Of a DNA stretch of 11,165 nucleotides, positions 6,558-11,165 are shown one piece after another (the first letter of the stretch is position 1; every line of letters begins with the position of its first letter). Source of the stretch: JAAYCI01 sp964370165 (GTDB lineage: Bacteria > Bacillota > Clostridia > Oscillospirales > Ruminococcaceae); the NCBI GenBank assembly GCA_964370165.1, contig CAYJIG010000064.1, positions 1 through 11,165 of the forward strand, in the 5' to 3' direction. Below the pieces are notes generated by a model. The model was not told where the DNA came from and ran no database searches. It saw nothing but the letters and a program-made list of their open reading frames with translations. A program made the position numbers and the translations under genes.

Positions 6558-8132
6558 CTAAATATACATGTAAATAATTGTACTATCGACAAAATTCCCA
6601 AGCAGTAACAACGCCGCTATCAAGGCGTAATACATCAGCCACCGCACAAAAAGCGGCAAAGATCTTTCCCACGCGGCGATTGTTCCTTCTTTTGTTTTGG
6701 CGCCTCGCCACTCTGCCAGCTCCACCGCTGCCACGCCTACTGCCGCCACCAGCACCGATTTCATGCCCAGCCCGGCCGACTGCACCGCCGCAAAAACACC
6801 GCCGTTTAGCACGGTATCCCATCCGGTAGAAAATCTCGTCACCCATCCGGATAGCGGCACTTCAAAGTACCCTGCGATAAAAAACACCAGCGGCACACAA
6901 AAGAAAATATATGTCCAAAACGGCCTTATCGCATCTCGCACTGTGGCCAGTGGTTTTGGTAGTTTATCGGCTATGTTTTGACGTTTTTTATCGCTTAAAC
7001 GTGCTATTATCATGACGACGGCAATGCACACGCCCCACATCAGATAGTCTGCCGATATACCGTGCCACGCGGAAAACAGCACCATCAACACCAGCGCACC
7101 CACAGCAAATATCACTTCACGAGCTGCTCCGGACGCTTTTGCAAAACGTGGGTTTTGCAAAATGGGTGCCATCACGTTGTCACGAAGTAGCATGACCAGC
7201 GAGCGATACCACCGTGTCCAAAGCACTGTGGACGACTTCGACGCAAACGGCCTTGCGAAGTTTTCCGCTGCGGTAAAGCCCAGCATCGCCGATATGCCTA
7301 TGGCCACGTCGCAAGCACCCGAAAAGTTGTACGTCAGCTGCCACGCAAAAAGTAACACCGCCAAAACCAAAATCGGCCCCTGGATCAGTGTCGGCGAAGA
7401 AAACACCTCTGATGTAAACGGCAAGAGAGCCCCCGCCACCACGAATATTTTGCACAAACCCCATAATATGCGGAAAAATCCACCCGCTGCTTTTTGATAA
7501 TCAAACGGCTTTGGCTCTTTCAGCATAGGTAAAAAGTCTGCGCCACGGTTTATCGGTCCCTGGATTAACGTCGGCAAAAACGAGACAAAAGCCACGTATA
7601 TAAGTATATTTTTCTCGACAGGTATTTTCTTTCTGTACACGTCTGCCACATATCCCATCGCTACCATCGAATAAAACACAAGCCCCAGCGGTACCAGCAC
7701 CTGCGCACCTATAATCTCCGGTGTGCCGTCGTTTTCCGCCATCATCGGTGGCACATACATCTCCATGCGCTCCAGTATTCCGCTGTATTTACACACGGCA
7801 AACACGCCTAAAATCCCCAGTATCGACGCACACAAAAAAAGCCTTCTCACCCATTTCGCCGATGCAGTGTCCACCACACGTGCACACACATAGCTGAAAC
7901 AAGCAACAAAGCCCAGTATACAAAACACAGGTATCCACATCGGGATCAGTTGTGGCATGCCCATGTTTACAATAACCTGCGGTGTTTGTATAAATTGGTC
8001 GTAAAACAAAAAGAAATATCCGCCCAAGCTAAGCGCCAGCACGCCCAGATACCTAAACCGCAACGGGATGAAGTAATAGCCTACATACAAAGCACAAACG
8101 GCCACTAAAAATATCGCAATTTCCCATGCCAT
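6558..8132 (-). CDS. MBOAT-family membrane O-acyltransferase
   Basis: This 524-aa polytopic protein has about ten to twelve hydrophobic helices. It shows the landmarks of the AlgI/DltB/PatA type: FLPTLIQGPINRGADFLP (185-202), YNFSGACDVAIGISAMLGF (268-286, family D-x-SGYSD-x-AIG), NFARPF (291-296), WTRWYRSL (305-312), LRDN (316-319) and SAWHG (354-358). Such enzymes take an acyl group from a cytosolic donor and pass it across the membrane. His357 is the residue regarded as catalytic in the family. The other conserved His, in the usual RRWHxSL motif, is Tyr309 here. The start is ATG at 8132 after AAAGGAGA. The SGNH-like gene follows after 33 bases, the usual pairing for surface-polymer O-acylation. 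What is acylated is not visible. Confidence 0.9.
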   Translation of the reverse strand: MAWEIAIFLVAVCALYVGYYFIPLRFRYLGVLALSLGGYFFLFYDQFIQTPQVIVNMGMPQLIPMWIPVFCILGFVACFSYVCARVVDTASAKWVRRLFLCASILGILGVFAVCKYSGILERMEMYVPPMMAENDGTPEIIGAQVLVPLGLVFYSMVAMGYVADVYRKKIPVEKNILIYVAFVSFLPTLIQGPINRGADFLPMLKEPKPFDYQKAAGGFFRILWGLCKIFVVAGALLPFTSEVFSSPTLIQGPILVLAVLLFAWQLTYNFSGACDVAIGISAMLGFTAAENFARPFASKSSTVLWTRWYRSLVMLLRDNVMAPILQNPRFAKASGAAREVIFAVGALVLMVLFSAWHGISADYLMWGVCIAVVMIIARLSDKKRQNIADKLPKPLATVRDAIRPFWTYIFFCVPLVFFIAGYFEVPLSGWVTRFSTGWDTVLNGGVFAAVQSAGLGMKSVLVAAVGVAAVELAEWRGAKTKEGTIAAWERSLPLFVRWLMYYALIAALLLLGNFVDSTIIYMYI

Positions 8133-8177
8133 GTGCTTTGTCTCCTTTGTTCATTACTTCTTACGCTACAATTTTGC

Positions 8178-8570
8178 TTATTTTTCGTCTGTTTCTTTCT
8201 TGTTTTTTTCTTCCAGTTTACGGATACGTTCTTCCAAAAACGCCTGATTTTGTATCAGCGCCTTAATCTTTGCCGAAAAGCCCGTCACAATGACAGACAA
8301 GCTTAGCAAAAGCAGTAAAATAAACGCAAGTACAATCAAAAATACCACGTTCACCGGCATTTGCACGTTTATAATATCACTTATCACTGCCACAAGCGTC
8401 GGCACAAAAGCAAAAACCGCCAAAACCACCGCCGCCGCCAGCCATAAAATAGAATACTGCACATTCAGTTTTTTCTTTTTCAGCAGTACAAATATGATGA
8501 TAAAAAACAGTACCACGCCAATTATCATCGTCAGCCTCAGCTGCCAAGGAATGTTTAGCATATCACACAT
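8178..8570 (-). CDS. DUF2304-family small membrane protein
   Basis: This 130-aa protein has three hydrophobic helices (about 11-30, 41-63, 72-95) joined by a KKKKLNVQYSILWL segment, which is the DUF2304 signature. A cytosolic charged helix (98-128) follows, rich in Glu and Lys. Family members are typically encoded next to GT2 polyprenyl-phosphate sugar transferases and are thought to be their membrane partner, but no activity is proven. The first ATG (8570) overlaps the end of the GT2 gene by eight bases. The ATG at 8561 (residue 4) has better spacing to the GGGGG ribosome binding site and may be the true start. Either way, translation is likely coupled to the GT2 gene. Confidence 0.85.
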   Translation of the reverse strand: MCDMLNIPWQLRLTMIIGVVLFFIIIFVLLKKKKLNVQYSILWLAAAVVLAVFAFVPTLVAVISDIINVQMPVNVVFLIVLAFILLLLLSLSVIVTGFSAKIKALIQNQAFLEERIRKLEEKNKKETDEK

Positions 8571-9276
8571 CCCCCTTTTTCTTTTTTGTCAAAATCAGCC
8601 TGTACACCACCAGCGACAAGCTAACTTTCAGCATGAAATATATCCCACGCCATGTGTTTATGGAGGACACTCCGCCTTGGCGCTCTTCCATCACCACAGG
8701 CACCTCGCCCACACGATACCCGCAGGTCACTGCGCTGATGATAGCCTCGGGTTCGGGATAATCCTGGGCATAATTTTTAGAATAAAACTTTGTCAGCTCG
8801 CGATTACACACACGCAGGCCACTGGTGGCGTCTGTCATTTTCACGCCGCTTAAAATACGAATCAAGCCACACAACACACGTATCCCAAACCGCCTAAGCG
8901 CCCCCGACTGAAAGCCTTCTTTTGTGATAAACCTGCTGCCAACACACATGTCAAGCTCGCCATTTGCCACCGGCGCAATAACGTCCTTTAGATATTTCGG
9001 GTCGTGCTGGCCGTCGCCGTCCATCTGCACCGTGATATCATACCCATGCTCCACAGCATACAGGTATCCGCTCTGCACTCCGCCGCCGATACCCAAATTC
9101 ACCGGCAAGGTGATATGGTTATAGCCACCGTTTATCAATATATCACGACTGTTGTCGCTAGACGCATCATTCACTATCAGATAATCCACATTGGGACACG
9201 CCTCTTTAAGGCGATGAACCACACCTTCTATAGACTCTTCTTCGTTATAACACGGTATGATAACTAGGGTTTTCAT
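8563..9276 (-). CDS. GT2 glycosyltransferase, polyprenyl-phosphate sugar synthase type
   Basis: This 237-aa family 2 glycosyltransferase is of the dolichyl-phosphate-mannose-synthase-like type. The nucleotide-sugar fold opens with VIIPCYNEEESI (5-16) and VNDASSDNS (35-43). The metal-binding DxD is MDGDGQHD (85-92), the loop GSRF (113-116) follows, and ATSGLRVCN (150-158) and ERQGGVSSI (198-206) are typical acceptor-side motifs. Such enzymes load a sugar onto undecaprenyl phosphate at the inner face of the membrane. The protein has no separate membrane domain; only the C-terminal stretch (about 211-229) is hydrophobic. The start is ATG at 9276 after GAGGA. The DUF2304 gene overlaps its end, the usual pairing. 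The sugar cannot be told from sequence. Confidence 0.92.
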   Translation of the reverse strand: MKTLVIIPCYNEEESIEGVVHRLKEACPNVDYLIVNDASSDNSRDILINGGYNHITLPVNLGIGGGVQSGYLYAVEHGYDITVQMDGDGQHDPKYLKDVIAPVANGELDMCVGSRFITKEGFQSGALRRFGIRVLCGLIRILSGVKMTDATSGLRVCNRELTKFYSKNYAQDYPEPEAIISAVTCGYRVGEVPVVMEERQGGVSSINTWRGIYFMLKVSLSLVVYRLILTKKKKGDV

Positions 9277-9297
9277 AAACTTCCTCGCAACATATAT

Positions 9298-9996
9298 TTA
9301 CGCACTTTTGTCAGCCTCGGGCTGGGCCTCTTCAGTTTTTTCGCCTTCGGTTTCAGCTGTTTCTGCCATTTCAGCCATCTCTGCTTCTTCGGCAGTTTCC
9401 ACTTCTTCGGCCTGAGCTGTTTCTTTTTCATTCACGGCTTTAAGCGGCTCGTCTTCGTCCATACTGGGTGCATCAGGCACTTTCTGCGTGTCTTCTATTA
9501 TTTTTGCCAGGATATCTTCCATAGACATGTAATCTTCGGTTTCTTCGCTATTTTCGTTATTTTCAATCTCTTCTTCATCGTGCTGTGGTTCATCTTTCGC
9601 CACATCGACATCATCGTTTTCTTCTTGGCTGTCGCCGTGCTCGGCCGCAAACCTTGCTTCCACCAGCTCGAACAACTTCGTAAAATCGCTTTCGCGTTGT
9701 TTTTTGGTATTTTCCAGCTGTTTTTTCACTTCTTCCAGCTGCAGCTCCAGCCGTAATATTTTTTCTTTGTCGCCTACATCTGCCTCGGCGCTGTCTTCAG
9801 CATCGTCGGCGGCCTTTTCGGCTTTTTCTGCACTTTCTACAATTTCTACGCCCAGCTGATCTTGAAGATCAAAAATCTGCGTCTGCACTTTTCTCACCTT
9901 CACCACAGTGACAATGCTACTAATTATCCCCGACAAAAGCGCCATCATAAAGCCTATGCCAATGATAACAACCAAATAAATCGTGTCCATATCCAT
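9298..9996 (-). CDS. Membrane-anchored acidic coiled-coil protein, unknown function
   Basis: I do not recognise this 232-aa protein. One N-terminal hydrophobic helix (about 6-33) is followed by basic residues VKVRKVQ (32-38), which by the positive-inside rule suggests that most of the protein lies in the cytosol. A helical, heptad-like part (about 40-117, for example LRLELQLEEVKKQLENTKKQ at 81-100) is a likely coiled coil. The rest (120-232) is strongly acidic, low in complexity and probably disordered, with short repeats such as AEMAEMAETAETEGE (205-219) and one likely helix at 157-171. The start is ATG at 9996 after AGGAGA. It lies between the GT4 and GT2 genes, 21 bases before the latter, and could be a scaffold or polymerisation helper for the glycan machinery. 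That role is inference. Confidence 0.85.
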   Translation of the reverse strand: MDMDTIYLVVIIGIGFMMALLSGIISSIVTVVKVRKVQTQIFDLQDQLGVEIVESAEKAEKAADDAEDSAEADVGDKEKILRLELQLEEVKKQLENTKKQRESDFTKLFELVEARFAAEHGDSQEENDDVDVAKDEPQHDEEEIENNENSEETEDYMSMEDILAKIIEDTQKVPDAPSMDEDEPLKAVNEKETAQAEEVETAEEAEMAEMAETAETEGEKTEEAQPEADKSA

Positions 9997-10058
9997 CTCT
10001 TACATTCTCCTCACGCCTACGCTTGTACTAAAAACACCCTCAAAACATCCGCTACACG

Positions 10059-11165
10059 TTACTTTTCGTCAAATATAACTTTTCTCAGTTTAAGCAGTAA
10101 GGCATCCCTTTTGTAATGCTCTTCATAATACCTAAACCCTGCTTTTCCCATGTCTTTACGTTCTTTTTCGCTCATTTCTGCCAGCTTAATGATGTTATCA
10201 CACAGCTGCTTTGATACTCCCGGCTCAGACACCAGCGCCGCGCCGCTTTCCTTTGCGGCCACTTCGCCCTCGCCACCGGTTGCCACCAGTAGCGGTTTTT
10301 CCGCCGCCATATAGCTGGCTATTTTCGCCGGAACAGTCATGGCAAGGTTTTCGCTGGCGCTTAAAGCGGCAAACAACACGTCGGCAAACCCTGTCCATCC
10401 GGGCACTTCCGTCGCCGCCACACTTCCGCAAAACACAAACAAATCTTCCACACCTTCGTCTTTTATACACTGCTTAAGGGCATCTTTGCTCATTCCGTCG
10501 CCCAAAATAATCACACGTATATCAGAACGCACTTTTTTCACCAAGGCCATGGCCCTGACCAAGTTTTCAAGATCCTGCGCCGGGCTGATATTGCCGGCAA
10601 ACAAAATATTAAACCCGTCTTTAAACCCCTCTGCCTCTTTGGGCATCGGCATTTTATCTGCATAAAAATCTTCGCTATACTGTGGTATAATGGATATTTC
10701 AGGGGACGATTTACTTTTTTGCGTCATCTTTGCCAACAGGCCTGCCTGCGTTTCGCTCAGCGCTATCAGCCGCTCACACTTTTTGTAGAAAAAAGCGCTC
10801 ACATTATACGCCACACTGCGCCAAAACTCGCTTTTCACCGCAAGCACCGAGTACAGGTTGTCCGGCCATAAATCCAGCACATACCCCACCAGCGGTATAT
10901 TGTGCGTTTTGGCATACACAATGGCCGGTAGTAGCATCATCACCGGGCTGGTTTCGTAACACAATACTGCGTCATACCGTTTTCTTTTAAGGCGGTGCAG
11001 ATTCCCAAGCGCCAACACCGGAAATGAACAGTAGTTCAAAAATATGCGAACCGACGTATTTCCCTTACGTGGCACTTCCCCACAACGAAACAGCCGTGCG
11101 CCTTTGTATGTTTCGCTACGTGGGCCTTTGTAGCTGTAGCCGGAAAACCACTCCCCCTTAGGGTA
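10059..11165 (-). CDS. GT4 glycosyltransferase, WbuB-like (5' end outside window)
   Basis: The reading frame stays open to the right window edge, so 368 residues are visible and the N-terminus is missing; the GTG at 11075 inside it is probably not the true start. The upstream 30 codons read YPKGEWFSGYSYKG and so on, as in the N-terminal region of WbuB-type GT4 enzymes. The first fold ends with the DLWPD motif in GYVLDLWPDNLYS. The second fold starts with FNILFAGNISPAQDLENLV, which begins the donor-binding Rossmann fold, and contains ILGDGM and ATGGEGEVAAKESG, the usual C-terminal EX7E region. Such enzymes transfer an activated sugar to a lipid-linked glycan at the membrane. It is the first gene seen of the minus-strand cluster, whose promoter lies outside the window. 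A 62-base gap precedes the acidic coiled-coil gene. Confidence 0.88.
   Translation of the reverse strand, partial: YPKGEWFSGYSYKGPRSETYKGARLFRCGEVPRKGNTSVRIFLNYCSFPVLALGNLHRLKRKRYDAVLCYETSPVMMLLPAIVYAKTHNIPLVGYVLDLWPDNLYSVLAVKSEFWRSVAYNVSAFFYKKCERLIALSETQAGLLAKMTQKSKSSPEISIIPQYSEDFYADKMPMPKEAEGFKDGFNILFAGNISPAQDLENLVRAMALVKKVRSDIRVIILGDGMSKDALKQCIKDEGVEDLFVFCGSVAATEVPGWTGFADVLFAALSASENLAMTVPAKIASYMAAEKPLLVATGGEGEVAAKESGAALVSEPGVSKQLCDNIIKLAEMSEKERKDMGKAGFRYYEEHYKRDALLLKLRKVIFDEK

Noticed and set aside
7162..7497. Antisense frames inside the MBOAT gene
   Set aside because: No ribosome binding site or recognisable motif; the minus-strand frame codes for clear MBOAT motifs throughout.
1..11165. 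CRISPR array, insertion sequence, phage or integrase genes
   Set aside because: No regularly spaced repeats, no transposase or integrase motifs and no terminal inverted repeats were seen on either strand; the only clear direct repeat is the 54-base coding duplication.

Overview
The window looks like chromosomal DNA from an anaerobic, moderate-GC Firmicute, most likely a clostridium (Lachnospiraceae-like). This is an inference from four things: strong AGGAGG-type ribosome binding sites with ATG, GTG and TTG starts; a tRNA with encoded CCA; sigma-A-like promoters; and protein families common in Clostridia (LytTR regulator, Nim-type flavoprotein, DUF2304 membrane protein, PAS domain with a Cys-rich signature). 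I could not run any database search, so family names rest on motif recognition.

Left part (1-1240): a minus-strand tRNA-Gly(CCC) has its own promoter and a hairpin terminator that reaches into the left window edge. Just upstream of it, on the same strand, is a LytTR-type response regulator whose phospho-acceptor aspartate is replaced by Asn. No histidine kinase is present in the window.

Middle part (1239-4233, plus strand): an unrecognised 181-aa protein forms its own transcription unit, with a sigma-28-like -10 element upstream and a strong terminator downstream. It is followed by a probable two-gene operon: a 580-aa receiver-GGDEF diguanylate cyclase with a GAF-like segment and a Cys-rich C-terminal PAS-like segment, then a Nim/pyridoxamine-oxidase-like flavoprotein. 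A hairpin terminator follows.

Right part (4267-11165, all minus strand): a closely spaced run of genes whose order of transcription is GT4 glycosyltransferase (cut by the right window edge), an acidic membrane-anchored coiled-coil protein, a GT2 polyprenyl-phosphate-type glycosyltransferase, a DUF2304 membrane protein, an MBOAT O-acyltransferase, an SGNH-like membrane-anchored protein with an acidic tandem repeat, a nitroreductase, and a 30-codon single-helix membrane peptide. The first six suggest synthesis and O-acylation of a cell-surface glycan: GT4 builds the glycan, GT2 may load a polyprenyl phosphate with DUF2304 as membrane partner, and MBOAT plus SGNH protein carry out acyl transfer across the membrane. 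The nitroreductase and small peptide probably ride on the end of this transcript.

The parts most likely to be new are the glycan-acylation cluster (its MBOAT has Tyr in place of one of the two conserved His, and two of its proteins have long acidic tails), the pseudo-receiver LytTR regulator, and the unrecognised 181-aa protein.
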